From Gamarada debralockiae (Eukaryota > Ascomycota > Leotiomycetes > Helotiales > Hyphodiscaceae): a stretch of DNA of 64,000 nt. Position numbers and translations under genes: made by a program. The notes beneath the pieces were generated by a model. That model searched no databases. It was not told the DNA's origin and worked only from the letters and a program-made list of their open reading frames with translations. The stretch lies in NCBI GenBank assembly GCA_002803225.1, contig NXFV01001565.1, positions 1 through 64,000 on the forward strand, in the 5' to 3' direction. Shown piece after piece: positions 22,752 to 35,900 of the stretch (the stretch's first letter is position 1; each line of letters begins with the position of its first letter).

Positions 22752-24618
22752 CTTGGCTGTAAAAGCTTGAAGAATAATTATAAAAAAGCTGGAGAAAAGA
22801 ATTTTTGGTAAAGCTTGTGAAGGTTCAATGAATGACTAGAGAAGAAGAAGAATCCCTTGGATGATGATCTTGAGAGCTTCGCATCTTCGCCTTTCTATAC
22901 TTTTCAGCCCAAGATTGAGAATGGCGCATGACCCCTTGAGCCCCATATTTCTTCCGTCAACACCATCAACGTGAAGAAGAGCGAGCCCTGAAATTTGGTC
23001 GGAGACCAATGCCATCGAGCCCAAAATGGAAAGCCAAGAAATACAAATTGGGAGGCAATCTAATGAATTGAGGTGACTCGCGGAATGGCAATCTCTGGCG
23101 CCTCTGCAGGATGACATGAAAAAGGTCACTCCTCATACCAAGACGGGCGGACCCCGCTCAGCAGTCAGCGGTTCAGGGGGGTCGTGAGGCACATTCAGTA
23201 TGTTGCGGTATCCGAGCTTTCTGGAGTTGCAGAGAGAGTGATGTGAGACATTCGTGGAAAGCTTCCGAATTGAGCATCATCGAGCTTGGACTTCCAATCT
23301 CTGTACTTGTAGAGAACATATGACCTGTGGATCTGAATAAAATTGGTCTGTCACCGAATAGCGTCGAACCTAAGGTCGAATATCATCCAACGTTTCTCGC
23401 ATATAAACTGGTCGAGGACAAGGGTTGGGACCGTGTGGACGATGTGGACTGGTCTACTCGTATGTATCTCCGTACCCCTGGAGACTCAGCCAGCCTCCAG
23501 CTCTCATTTCACTGCGGGAGTTTCAATTATCAGATCTCTCATAAACTCGAAACGAATGATCCACAAAACGATCCAACGACCTTACAGTTAAATTAAGATT
23601 CACCAATCATGCCAAGCAACGCCAAGGCGTAGAATTCTTCCGCGACTCAGAGTTCCCGAGCTCCAGTCTTGGCGGTAGCTTTCTGTTGCTGGAATTTCTG
23701 GGGAAGGTTGCCAGATCCCAATTAAGCATACTTGAAGATCCGATGGCTATTCCTGTCGTGGTCACGGAGTGACAATGTGACATGCACGTAATTATGGTCA
23801 GTGTGCGGGCAGTCGGATATGTTCCACAGAGCGCGGTTTAAACGGAGAATTTGCTTGCGTCCGTACTCTTTCGAAATGAAGTTGAAAACACTGGAGAAAA
23901 CCAGCTGATCCACTGAGCAGATCTTTCTGGAATCAGTGTACAAAGCCAATTCGATGCTTGTCTCCACTCCGATCCGATGATCTAGAACACTTTCATTTCT
24001 TCCAAATCCACTGTACAAGCAAATTTTGAAAGAATCCGCGGTATCTTCCTTGAATCCACTTCTACCCGCAATGACCGAAATTCACCATCTCGCATCGGCT
24101 TTACGAAGCCAAGGGAAATATCGGGAATGAAAAAGGAGTCCCGGCCCACAGGCATGAAAAAGCACTTGAAAGTCGTTTATCTCATCATAGTGACAACACA
24201 AGCAACAAAACCAATACGATTTTCGAACCATGGAAGTTTGATAGAGAATGTCATCATACACCTGTTAGATGTCACTTCACTTATGAGCACGGAGAAAAGA
24301 AGCTTCAAGCACCAAACAATTCCCCTATATCTTTCTCTCAAAGTTTCTCAAGTATCAATATCCTGGGAGCCGCTTTGTAAGCCTCTACAGGAGCTTGAGC
24401 GAAATCTGGACAGAAGTCTTGTCGTGCGAGAGGAGCTTCTTCCCCCTGCGGGATTGGTTGGTTTGAGTCTCCAGTCTGCTACCAACTTTTAGGCAAAGTT
24501 AAGGCATCGAGGCCAGTTACTGATTGACGTGCGTATCCGTACGTTTCCTCTAATAAACTCTATGGCCGAAGCTGCAGCCGTGACGTGAGATTGCTTCGTC
24601 CCTGCTGCTCGACCCTTT
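22752..24618. other. intergenic, no gene recognised
   Basis: The left part is the polygalacturonase promoter. Several frames of 80-120 codons (23327-23596 plus, 23722-24018 minus, 24127-24492 plus) have no recognisable family and no consistent splice partners. They may be remnants of decayed genes. Confidence 0.45.
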
Positions 24619-26649
24619 TCAGTGAATCCAAGCTCCTGGCATTCGAGGTCCTCTTCTCAAGAGACCTTGTGCTCGTGCAAGCTTGGCAGCTTTCTTGCGC
24701 TGTCCACGCTGGAATCGTTCATCATCTTGGCCATACCGATGCCAGTCTGGGAAGGTAAATGGCCAATCTAGCATTTCTCGTCGTCTAAAGTACTTTATTG
24801 ATTGTCCAAGGTATTTGAATTCATCGAGTACCTCGAATGCGGGCCCCAGGGGATCAAAGTACCAGTCCCAGAACACCGTGAAAGGTTCTTCAAGTGTATA
24901 TACGAGTACCTGGTCAATCTGGTCTCGATCGAAGAAAGGTGTTTCGTTGGACATGGCAATTTCCACATGCAAGTATTCGAGGATATCAACACCAGCCATT
25001 GACAGAGCTTCCAGCCAGAAATTACCTAGGAACATTGACTCAAATGGATCGTCGCTGTAAGTCATAAGATCGTTGAGTATTGACCTGTTTCCATCTTCGC
25101 GGTGATGAATGGAAGCTCCAAGGCCAATCAACTTTCCAATCAAAGTCTTCCCGAGTTGGTACTCCTTGGTCGCACAAGTCCAGTCCATACAAGATCGATT
25201 GATCGTCTCCACAACGGCTTCTAATGGCGATATTAAATACTCATTTACATTCTGCTCAGTGACCCATGCATCTATCACGAACTCCAAATACGATATATTG
25301 AAAATGTTGATGAAAAGACGAGGGTCAGCCTCTGACATGTCGTCGGAGTAGGTGTCTAGCAGACGATAACAGTTGGTGAAGGAGCCAGACGGAGCTGATA
25401 GGTCATCTCCGCTCCAAAAGAAGGCGAGGTATTTAGAAGGAACGCTTTAGTCACTAAGCAGAGTCCGATTTCAATGGGAGACAAGCTACTTACTCTCCAT
25501 AGTTATCTGTTACATCCATCTTCAAGCCCAGTTGGAAGAGCATTTCACAAATCTTATCGTCATGGTTATTCATAGCTATCTGTAATCTTGATTAAAACTG
25601 TACTTCTGCCCATGATATTATGATGTCAGATCATGACTCACGTGAAGTAATGAAAACCCATCCTTTTCAACACTATAGGGTGAGAGGCTTCCAGTACTGA
25701 AGCAAGCCTGCAGTCCGACAATGTCACCGGTTTTGCACATAACAATGGCTGGATGATCATCCGAGAGGACAGGATATGTCCGAATGGCGCCGTGTATGAC
25801 TCCAAACGAGTTCGAGTATTGAACTTCGATACAGCGGGACAAGAAGGAAGGCATGAATACCAATTCCATAGTCTCGAGCTCTTGCAACTCGTCAAAGTGC
25901 TGATGTTGCTGACGTCTTCGTCGAACATACAAGGTCCCAAAGGGACTCCTATATTGACGTATTGATGATAACTGCAACTTTCCAGATTCTGAGGCGGGGG
26001 GTTGAGACTTCAGGTTGGCGGCTGACTTGGTACGGTTTCTAGACTGAGAAGTGGTCGGAGACACCTTGGTCTCCTCATAGAGAAGAGCTACCTGGCTATG
26101 AATGCTAGCAGACACTTGAAGAATTTCGTCCCGGCTTCGCGAATGAACCGCACTGTATACATCGTTAGCAGACATTATTTCCCCTCTTGCGTCAACTTAC
26201 GTTAAGTTCATAGTCATGGTTAAGTCCAAAACCGTCACAGCATGCTGCAACTGCGTTTCGAACTCCTCGATATCTTTCTTCTTACAAGCCAACCTGAAAG
26301 ACCCAAAAGATCTGACAACCTTGTGCTTGCCCTCCGAAGTCGTCTTCGCTCTCTCGACTACATCATCCAAAATCGCCAACTTCGTCTCACACGTTCTTAA
26401 TGCTTTATGCACACTCGCACATATCCTGTCATCCATATCCCCATTGTATTGTCGTTGCCGCTCCATGAGCATGCTGATATTCTCGACGATCAACTCGAGC
26501 TGCTCCAGGAGGTCAATGAGCCGTGTCAGCTCTTTCGGAGCATCTGAAACATTTCGCAGGAATGACCGGACTTCGCGGACGGTACCCAAGAGTTGGATTG
26601 CAAGAGAGACAACGGCCATAACACTGGCTCCTGCGCTCAGCCCGTCCAT
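24619..26649 (-). CDS. fungal STAND-type N-terminal domain protein with ankyrin-like region
   Basis: Four-exon model, 623 residues: 26649-26201, 26152-25642, 25579-25494 and 25444-24619. Introns are 48, 62 and 49 bp with GTAAGT, GTGAGT, GTAAGT donors, and all phases match. The N-terminus (AGASVMAVVSLAIQLLGTV, SDAPKELTRLIDLLEQLE) is the helical Helo-like/STAND N-terminal domain found ahead of NACHT or ankyrin modules in fungal NLR-like proteins. No NACHT or other NTPase domain follows. Instead a linker leads to an ankyrin-like unit split over exons 2-3 (GDIVGLQACF, EKDGFSLLHIAMNNHDDKICEML). The rest is unassigned. Possibly related to non-self recognition proteins, but that is inference from the N-terminal domain only. 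Confidence 0.78.
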
Positions 26650-27127
26650 GTTTGCAGCCTTGTAGGAATCGGGAATCGTACAGGACAGTTGCGGATTGGT
26701 TCAAGTTCTAAAACGTATACTGCGTAAAATGATATACAGTATGCAGAGGTAAAGTGGAGCAAGCTGGATTCTGTGATGCTACCGCGAAAGAGTTGAATGA
26801 AGGTTCGAGATATCCGGACCACGCAGCCTTGCTGTGTCGTGTATGCAGCATAAAAAGCCCTTGACCAATGATGATGGACGTCGCTAAAAGCATGCCTTGC
26901 GTAGCCTTTGAAGAAATCGAAACCTCACTGCATCATGGCAATACATTCAAGATCCGCTTGGAGATGTTTGGAAACTCTGTAGCATTGACGAAAACGATCT
27001 GGTATCTTACAACCCAAACTTACAATCTAAACTAACGGTATGCTTTTCTCCTCTAATGCTCACCCAACCAGGCCACTCCAATGCAAAACCCAATCTAAAA
27101 TCATCCACCAACCACTTCTAATACGTC
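26650..27127. other. intergenic
   Basis: Promoter side of the STAND-N protein gene and 3' side of the membrane-protein gene; nothing else seen. Confidence 0.4.
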
Positions 27128-28955
27128 TCAAGGAGTCAACACCCGATGTAAAATCTTTCCCAAAACACCTCTAACCCTCTCCGGCCTTTCTCCGACACAA
27201 GTAAACACCACTGCCGTACTAACAGCAAACGCCGCCGTCTCCCTCCACTGCTTCTCCCAAGGATATCTTCTCGGCAACAACGTAGCCAATGCTCTCGGCG
27301 CCACAAACAACCCAATATCCTGTCTTCGTCCTTCATTCTCGAGTAAGATGCTCCAGCCACAAAGTGCACATCCGCTCGCAACGCAGATCCCCGAGTCAAT
27401 TTGCTGGCATGCAGAAACGGAGGTTCCGAGAACTTTTGGTCCAATGCGAGCGCGTGCTAGACAGACGCCGTAGAAGTATAGCGCTATGAACGTACCTAGG
27501 AACGCCGACGAGCGAGCGGAGGACTTGAGTGCGTATAGTAGCCCTTTCCTCGATGGACGACGAAGAGTGAGTGCGAGGTTAAGAGGTAGGTATGTTGAAA
27601 ATGCCCATATAAATGACCTGACAAATCTCGAGAAGGCGTGATATTCGCAGTTCTTGCCGGTTCCCATATGGACTATCTCGCAGGGGAATGGGATGCTCTT
27701 GACTGGATCTCCCCAATCTAAGGGCCAGTTGTAGTCTTTGCACATCCCTTGCAGGATATGCGCTTGGCCGGTTTCAAGGCCGTATTGAAGTTCGCCCCAT
27801 CGGCAGTGACGCAGTGCGAGAAGAAGACGCTGGTCGACGGCTGCGGCGGATTTGATCCATTTGTTGTACGAGCGGGGGAGACGATCGGGGGTGTAGATCC
27901 AGGCCCACATTATTAGAGCACATGATGTTGCGAAGATGGAAGAGTCTGTTAGGGTTGAGAGAGCATTTTCGGCCTATCGCAATTCATTAGTATCGCTTTC
28001 AATTGAAGTTATAAAATACTTGCCTTCGTCCACTTTCCTGCCGCTACCTGACGAGCTTTCCGTTGAGACCATAGTTCTCCAACTATCACATCAAAGGCTC
28101 TTGTGACGGCGAAGAGCGTCAAATCCATGGTGCGGCCCGCGAAACGCTTAGGTCTGACGATTACTCCTGTGGAGGTCGTGAAGGGACCTTCCATGAAAGC
28201 CGTGCTTGTCTTCGATTGGAGCAGTTTCACACTGAACCATGCTGCGATGAACGTTGAAAGCCATTTTGTGAGTCTGCGTTCCGTCAGCGAAGAATCCGCA
28301 AGATTCAGAGGTCAAAACAAATGAAGAGCCGCATTGAAAGATGAAACGAGAGGCGTGATAGAGGCAGCCGAAGGGAGCACGACTATTAACCAGACACTCC
28401 TATTACATGCAAGAAGTGTCCATTGCACATGTCAAGCCTTCTGATTCTGAGACTTGCCCCTTGGACATGGCGTTACTTACATCCAGACTATAGCCGAGTT
28501 GAAAGCCACTTGACGGGGCTACGGAACAGATGGAAATTGAACTGCCTACCTCAATTGCGCTACCTGTGACAGACTCCTAGCAAGACGTTCAAACACTTTC
28601 CGCAGGGGTATCTGATTAGAGTTAGCAAAAGGAGAGCGGAAGCCGGACTCCAGTCACGTGCCTCAAGCAAAGTTGAACCCCCAACCAATGTCGCACAGAA
28701 CGTAGGAAACCTCTGCAACTCTAAGCCTCCTTTTAGAATCCGAATAAGGGAGAGCAAAAAATAGCCTTCCGGCTTCTCATCGAAATTCTTTCGTTTCCAA
28801 CTCAAATGTGTTAAAAGGAGGGTCAATAATCTTGGGGCAGTGCTTGAGGCGTAACCTAAAACATAGGCACGAAGGACAGGCCGGAGAAGAGGAGGAATTC
28901 TTTGCTCAAACGATCTGCCCCGAGGCAGTTTGGGAGAGATTGTCTGCATGGCCAT
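27128..28955 (-). CDS. TMEM135-like polytopic membrane protein
   Basis: Predicted integral membrane protein of 483 residues, in exons 28955-28662, 28611-28550, 28273-28024 and 27973-27128. The N-terminal part has RPVLRAYVLGYASSTAPRLL and RFPTFCATLVGGSTLL; the C-terminal part has LRRPSRKGLLYALKSSARSS, ASGCALCGWSILLENEGRR and LFVAPRALATLLPRRY, which I recognise from a conserved fungal family related to TMEM135. Animal TMEM135 acts at mitochondria and peroxisomes. Two introns appear to use GC donors: AG|GCACGT..AATCAG and AG|GCAAGT..GATAG. With GC donors all phases agree (0/0 each), whereas nearby GT donors break the frame. The third intron (276 bp) is GT-AG with a CTGAC branch. The start is the first ATG in the open frame; an upstream exon cannot be excluded. 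Confidence 0.75.
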
Positions 28956-29142
28956 GGGTTGGAGTCGGAAACTTCCTGGAGAGAGATCAGCAAGTTTCAC
29001 CCTTAATGAGCGACATATAGGGTAGTCAGATGACGAGAAAGCCAATTTGAGATAGAATTGCCAGCATCATATGCAGCACCTCAGGGGAGATCCGGATCAT
29101 TTTCGGCATGAGAAATCGTATGAAAAACGTCACTTACCCTAC

Positions 29143-29520
29143 TGGAGACCGAGGCTTGTTTTGGCAGATATCCACAAACGGAAGCTACCCCGGAATTGAA
29201 GACATCCGAAAACTGGAGTAGTAAAATTGTCACCAATGCAGATTGGCTAAAGGGTGCAAAATCCAAAGTAGCATCGATTGTTTGGGCGAAAGGGGGATTT
29301 TCGCCAGGGAAAAGGTGGCTGAGTCGTTCCAAATGTTCGAGAAAAGGGCCTGCGACGATGATGTTGAGCGGGAGATCCAAGATCGAAACGAGATGAGCTG
29401 CACAGGACCAGGGCAGTTCGAGGCGATATGCGCCGTTGAAGGCCCGTTCCTGGCAGGTTTGGCTTCTAGAAGTGATAGGCTCAATTTTCGTAATAATAAT
29501 ACATGGGATATGTAGAGGAC
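29143..29520 (-). other. unresolved coding-like open stretch
   Basis: A minus-strand frame reads ERAFNGAYRLELPWSCAAHL, then NIIVAGPFLEHLERLSHLFP, up to a good GTAAGT donor at about 29143. Codon composition looks protein-like, but I cannot join it in frame to the downstream membrane-protein gene or to a convincing upstream start. It could be a 5' exon of that gene, part of a separate small gene, or a chance frame. Confidence 0.25.
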
Positions 29521-29683
29521 AACAGAGGCATTGAATTGACTGAGGCCGTAAGGTTGTCTGAAGGTTCGGAGAATACGCAGGTGGTTGCTCCGTGGCTTAA
29601 CCCGCAAGCACGTTGTTGGGAATACGATTAACTGCGAATGAGAGGTCCTAGGTAGGGGTGGCCGAGGTATGGGGAGAGGACTA

Positions 29684-29706
29684 ACTGACTGACTGACTGA
29701 CTGACT
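29684..29706. repeat. ACTG tetranucleotide microsatellite
   Basis: Nearly six tandem ACTG units in an intergenic stretch. Confidence 0.8.
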
Positions 29707-30558
29707 CTCGAAACACCACTCGAAAAGGAGGAGTAAAGAAGAAGGGATTCAGACAAAGACTACTCGAGCAAAAGGGCTCCAAGAAGACGGGAAGGACTGT
29801 AAATGGATCCAACGCAAATTGATGCGAATCACGAGTCTTTGATATGGGACTCTCTTTCTCCCTCTGCCCATCCAGGGATTGTTTCGAGCAATGGAGGAGG
29901 ATCTGGCGAGAGCTGGGGCCTCTAGCGTCATTCTAGCTCGGGCCAAGGCCTGGCTAGACTGAAAGGTTCGATGCAGCGTTTCCCTCCGCTTCTTCTCTTT
30001 GGCATGTGAACATCAAAGAATATCAACACTCTTGGCCACACAGACCAACTCAAAAAAAGGGACCCATAGGGACATCATATGCAACACACAAACAGTGGAG
30101 ATTTCAATCCTGCAATCGTCTTTAATACTTTAAGCTTCAGTATTTGTTGGGAATTCCATCTACGTACGCATCATTGTCCCTAACCCGAAAAACGCCCCTC
30201 TTGTCTTGCCAGCGGTTCCCCACGGTTACTTGACGGCACTGTACCTCCACTCAACTCGCCAAAACTCAAGAGTCCTCCCAACATTGTCCGCGACACCACT
30301 TTCAGCCTCCCCAGAGCCAGAAACATCGGGGTTGGAGCCCTATATATGCCTCTTATCTGGACTAGTTACTCTCGTACTCGTCCAGAGCTGGGCCGTACTC
30401 ACGTCAGATAAGAGGAGCTTACGAGGATGAAATCCGGGGTCACACTGGCCCTTCTGGTGACCTCACACAAAACATCGACGACTCCATCCAGCTCCGCTTA
30501 TTACCATTTCCTATAGTCCCAGTCTACGGCACTCATGCTCGCAGTTCAGCGTCTCAGT

Positions 30559-31956
30559 ATGGGTTCGTCGAAGCCACCGAACCTTGAAATGCCATTCGGC
30601 TGTATGCCTCGTTGCCCATGAGCTCCGTTCACAGTTGCTAACTCTACTGCAGATTCATTTGATAATAATACGAATTTTCCTTTTCCGTCTCCTACCGCAC
30701 CTGCGCCCGGTCCTTCTTTACTCGATGACAATGAATCAAAATTCCTAGACAGCTTTTTCGATGGAGTATCTGCAGATAACTTCAACTATGACTTTTTCTC
30801 GAACGCGCCCGATGGATCAGAACTTGGCCTTGGGTGGGAGGAACTGCCGCCTACATTTATGGGAACTACTTCTTCCTTTGGCCAACAACCTCAGATTGCG
30901 TCGAACGGGTTGTCGGATACAAATTTTAATGATATTCATCAACATATGAGCGGCGGACCGCCTTCGATACCACCTTCAACATCCGCGGATGTTCTCGCAG
31001 CGGCGACTCTATTGCAGAACGGATCTACTGGTCGATCACACAGTATTGGAAATGATGCTCTATTCCGCAGTCAAGAAAACCAGCTACAATCTACGAACGG
31101 CCAGGTGAGAGCGCAGTCAATGTCACATTACCAACCCGCTCGATCAAACACGATGCAAGATCGACCTCCAGGTGATGATTTCATGCGAGATACGTTCTAC
31201 ACCGAGATGATGTTTGGAAGCCAAAATCCACCAACCCGTCCCAGACTCGCAAACGCCAAAGCCGACATCCGTTGGGGTTCAGACTCCGGATTTGGAGTAC
31301 CTCAAGGCTTCATTCCTCCCACAAACCAAGAGAAGGTTTCAGCAGTAGAACGTTACCACATCAAAGCTGTTGAGACTGCATTCCTGGAAACAATCCATCA
31401 GCATCCAAGTAGTGCCGAGTCAACCCGTCCATCAAGTCCCGTTCTCAATTCCATCACACCACATCAAAGAACCAAGTCCATCGGCCGGGCAAAGGATGAC
31501 GATGATCAGGATTCAAGGCCAAGGAAACGGAGGAAGAGCAAATTTCAAGAGGATGCGGATGATGATGACGAATCGCCCGCTTCGACAACGAATAAAGCTG
31601 GCACCAAGAAACGGAAATCCATCAAGAAAGCATCATCAAACGACTCTCCAACGCCCTCTTCAGAGCAGAGCCACAAGAGACGCAAATCAACAGCAGCAGC
31701 CAACGCAACAACCAAAACGGCCAGAGAAAATCTGACAGAAGACCAAAAGAGGGAGAACCACATCAAGAGCGAGCAAAAACGGCGAACTTTGATCCGGGAA
31801 GGCTTCGAAGATCTCGGCGAGCTGGTACCTGGCCTTCGAGGCGGGGGATTCAGCAAGAGTGCTGTGTTGATCATGGCTGCGGATTGGCTGGAAGACTTGA
31901 TACAAGGCAACGAGGCGTTACGGCGGCAATTGGATGCAATGCAAGGACGGGTATGA
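30559..31956 (+). CDS. bHLH transcription factor
   Basis: Nuclear DNA-binding regulator of about 448 residues. Exons 30559-30601 and 30653-31956, with a 51-bp intron (GTATGC, GCTAAC branch, CTGCAG). An in-frame ATG at 30535 would add eight residues. The N-terminal two thirds are disordered, with Asn/Ser/Pro-rich and acidic parts. Several Lys/Arg clusters (PRKRRKSK, KKRKSIKK, HKRRKS) precede the C-terminal bHLH domain. The basic region has the E-box-reading His-x3-Glu-x2-Arg-Arg pattern (HIKSEQKRR), then helix 1 (IREGFEDLGELVPG), a loop and helix 2 (SKSAVLIMAADWLEDLIQGN). This type resembles Ino4-like fungal bHLH factors; the target genes cannot be told from sequence. Confidence 0.88.
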
Positions 31957-32908
31957 GCTGAAATGCAAAAATGGGATACTTCACGGCGAATAGGCAGGCA
32001 TGGCTCGGGATTTACGGCGGGGTGTTAGGGAATAGGTTGTGATGTTTTAATGATACACAGGAATCTTATTCATTGGGCTCCTCTGCATGAGGATTGGATT
32101 GCAATGGAAGGAATGGTTATGCTCAGGCGAGCACTGTTATTCTTTGACTTCGTGTGCTACTATACAGGTGACGGCACATAAAAATAATCAAAATATTAAG
32201 GAATTAATCTATCGTGTTGCTCTCTTCACTGGCCTACTAGTCCAAATGGTCGTGGTCCTGCAGATGCATCTCTACCTGCACCTACTTCCACTTGAACAAC
32301 CCAGCAGATCTTAAAACACTCGCGTAACTCTGATCCTCCATCCTATTCTGCCTCTTGCTGTTCTGGTCATAATCCCCACTTGAACATCAATCCTTCGTGA
32401 ACTTCACCTTCCTAAACACCGCTCACTATCGGTTCCTTGGACAAGTGTGACCCTGCCAACCCATAGTCCAGGGGGCATCCCAAAACGGAAGTTCCAGATG
32501 AAAAAGCAAATACAAATGAGTTTCTACATATCGGGTTTCGGGACTTCAAAAGGTAAGATCCTACCTCTGCAGAAGCTCGGCAATCATCCCTGATACTTTC
32601 GGCTTTGATCCCAGATGGATTCGGCATGCGCACAGGGCGATATTTCATTCGCTGGAGGAACGGAAGACGGATTTGTCAACAGTCAAACACTCAGCACATC
32701 AGGACCCAGATAAGAAAAGAACAATTAGATACAAATAGAGTTTCATGCTATTTCATAGTTTACAAGGAAAAGCTAAATGTTACTCAAATACCCATCCTCA
32801 AAGCCAACTAAACCTAGCAATAAATTCTCCGAGCAATTTTATACCAGCATAAATCATGAGAATTCATCAGCAACGTTACTAAACATCAAAGCCAGAAAGT
32901 AAGAGCCC
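31957..32908. other. convergent intergenic region
   Basis: Lies between the 3' ends of the bHLH and ZIP4 genes. Short frames only; nothing supported. Confidence 0.45.
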
Positions 32909-35900
32909 TCACACCTCACTATCAAACTTCAATCCCGCCCATTTATTCTGTAACAACTTTTCCAACGCGCCTCCATCTGCACAAAAATGTGCAATATTGA
33001 GCGCTTGGCCAGCCCAATCCTTACATCCTTCATCGTTCTCGCTACAGTATAGATCTACGGCGTGGTTGAAGGCTCGGGTTGCAACCCATTCGAGTTCTTC
33101 GACTGGGTATGGCTGCTCGGTCTGTGTAAACGTCAGTTTGGAAATTGAGTTGAGGATGAAGAGGAGAGTGGAGGTGGTGAGCGTACCTCCGCGGCCTCTT
33201 GAGCAAGATTGCAGATTTGGCCAAGAAGCTGCGCTGCGGTGTCTGGACTATCAGACAACGCGACTTGGAATAGACAGCGCATGTACTTCGCTAACTTGAT
33301 GCTGTCCAATGAGTCGAGGGCCCACGCTTCGTTCACGATTTTCTTCAACGTGGTTACTAGGACTATAGAAAGTTTTTAGCAACTTGACGCAAAAACGGGA
33401 GGGGAAGTCATAAACCGTCAGTGGGAGGCTGCGAGCACATAATACAATCTGCCATCATCTCATAAACCCGCATCTCCTTGCATATCTCAGCTTTCAGTAT
33501 GACCTCTCCTAGATCACCCCAAGCTTTCAAGTGACACGCAGCTTCGAAATCAAACGCAATCAAGACAGACAGCTTCTGCAGTAGATCTTGCGATGGTCCT
33601 TCTTCCATCTTCTCTAATTTGTGCTGAAGCAGGTTATCGAAACTCGCGACATGTTTTCGCAGATGAAGGTAATCCTGCAGGGAGGTTTCGACATGGTCTC
33701 CTCCGCGAGCTAAGGCGATAAGAGCTGTTGCTGCGGAAAACTCGCAGAACATCTTGCGGAGGGAAACATCATCGGATATTTGCTCGCTGATATCCTGGGG
33801 GTATTGATCGATGAATGCAATGCAGCATTGCAACATTCGTAGGGAGTGGCGAGGAGCCCAGCGCGAGAGGTGATCAATGGAAAGATTGTAGGAGTTCTTC
33901 GAGAACCAGTCGAGCTCAGTAATTGTCCAGAGGGTTTCGGAGGTCTGTGATATTCGAGGTGCTTTGTGCATAGAAGCAACTCCTAAGACGGGGTCAGTCC
34001 GTATGGGTCTCGGCGCGACAAGACGAACGTCTTACCTCCTTCGAAGAGCTTGCAGAGCTTCTCCACCGTTTCATCCGCCTTGGAAGGCCCTTCAACAACC
34101 TTCGATTTATCGATCAATGCCACCGTCAATCCAATGGTAAGACGAAGCAGCGATGGTAGGTGAACGCTGCTTGGAGCTCCGTACCCAAATTTCTCGAGAA
34201 CAAGCTGCAGAGCGGCCAGTGTTTGTAGCTTGTCACCAATCTGCTGAGCATCCAGCACACAAGCATATAAAAGTGTTGAATCCTGGGAAGAAGAGGAGCT
34301 GATAATTTGAAGGCATTCAGAGGCGAACTCGAATTCCTCGCATCGGATGGCGATCTTGTACATCAGGAATCGTGTCATAGGTTCGTTCTTAGTGACTTCT
34401 GACATTGATCCATAGATATCTCTCGCGCTACTGAAGGCTTGCGTTGCGATTGCACACAAGAGAAGCTTTCTATAAAGGGGTGTCAATTCTTGAAGTTATT
34501 ATGAAGATCTCTGCTTACATACCTCGAGATTCTGGCCACGTTGAGTTCTCCGGACTTCTCAAATATTGGATGTAGTGCCAAGCGGCACCATTTCTCGGTC
34601 ATCTCATGTTGCTTTTGGGTATAGTTCGACTCAATCCGCTTCCACAGTAACTAGTAACTATCAGTAAGCTAAATATCAGATTCGAGGGGTAGTGAACCAA
34701 CCGTATGTGCTGCCAGTGTCGCTGCTGAGCTGATCGGCTGTCTGATATTCGCGACGATGAATGAAAACAGTTCTTCTAAGGACATTAAAGCGTCGACGCT
34801 GTCTCTCTGGCCGACTGTCATATATAAGCGCGTGATGAGGACTTTCTCGACCCATTCCTCCTTGCCTTCTGACAATATGCGGAGTGACAACAGCTCATCC
34901 AATGCTCTGCACGCCAAACTTGGACTCTTGTCGTTGAGTTTACGGATATGGTACATAATGAGCTTGAAGTTTTCTGCGCTAAGAACCGTAGAACGAGTCA
35001 TCCTCCGCAAAATATCCGCATATGAATTGCTGTCGAAAGTCTCGTTGGTCGTTGAAGAAAGGAGTTCGAGTTTCAACAGCAAGACGATGAGTTTGTCTCC
35101 CACTTCGCTCTCAAGAAGTTCGACCAGACTGCGTGCTTTATCACCTGTCTCCTGGGTCTGCCGTCCCATCAATGCCTTGATATTCGACTCAAGTATTGAC
35201 ATTCGAAGTTCGCTAGCATCCATGCTGAGTCTGTCCAATTCCTGACCGGTAATGACCTCAAATGCTCTTTCCAACCACTTCGCAGCCATTTCGTATTGCT
35301 TCTTGAGTAGTAGATCTTTTCCCATCTCGTAAAGAGTATCGGCTAAGCTTTCTGCGGTATTTGGATCGAAAAGTTGATGCGACGACATGGATTTGTTGAA
35401 CATGTGTTCAGCCATGCCCAGGTTATCCTGATGCCATGCCTACGAAACTAGTCAGACCCTAATGAGACAATGTGGCACATGCGGCAGCTTACTAGTGCAG
35501 TCCTGAGAACGTAATACTCTGCGATCAATCTTTGGTGGACTTCACCATCCTCTGCTGGGGAGTCGGCATCAGGATTCCCTAGCTTCAGCTCATAGCCACC
35601 AAGTTTCTCGAGGACTTTCAGCGCGAATTCAAATCGTTTGACTTCTGCAGGAAGGTTAGCAGAATTGCAGAATTGCATTGCATCTACTCACGAATACAAT
35701 TCTTCGCCGCCTTGATTCCAATCTTCATCAGTCGTAACGTGTTCGCCGTAGTGCTCTTCCCTGCTTCGAGAGCACCGTCTAGGAGCTGGAATGCGAAGAC
35801 ACGCGCCACGAGAAGTATGCTCGGTGCCTCTTGAGGGTTGTCAGACTCATAACTGCGTCGAAGTCGCGTGCACAGGTTCCACAAAGTCGTGCCAATTACA

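Larger units (their letters stand above)
28956..30558. promoter_or_regulatory. divergent intergenic region
   Basis: About 1.6 kb between the TMEM135-like gene (leftwards) and the bHLH gene (rightwards). It contains the unresolved stretch and the microsatellite listed separately; individual promoter elements are not called. Confidence 0.4.

Noticed and set aside
24127..24492. 121-codon plus-strand frame upstream of the STAND-N gene 3' end
   Set aside because: Sequence resembles no family and overlaps frames on the other strand of similar quality; no basis for a call.
31545..31910. Minus-strand frame with Ser-rich sequence opposite the bHLH gene
   Set aside because: Shadow of the bHLH coding strand (basic codons read in reverse).
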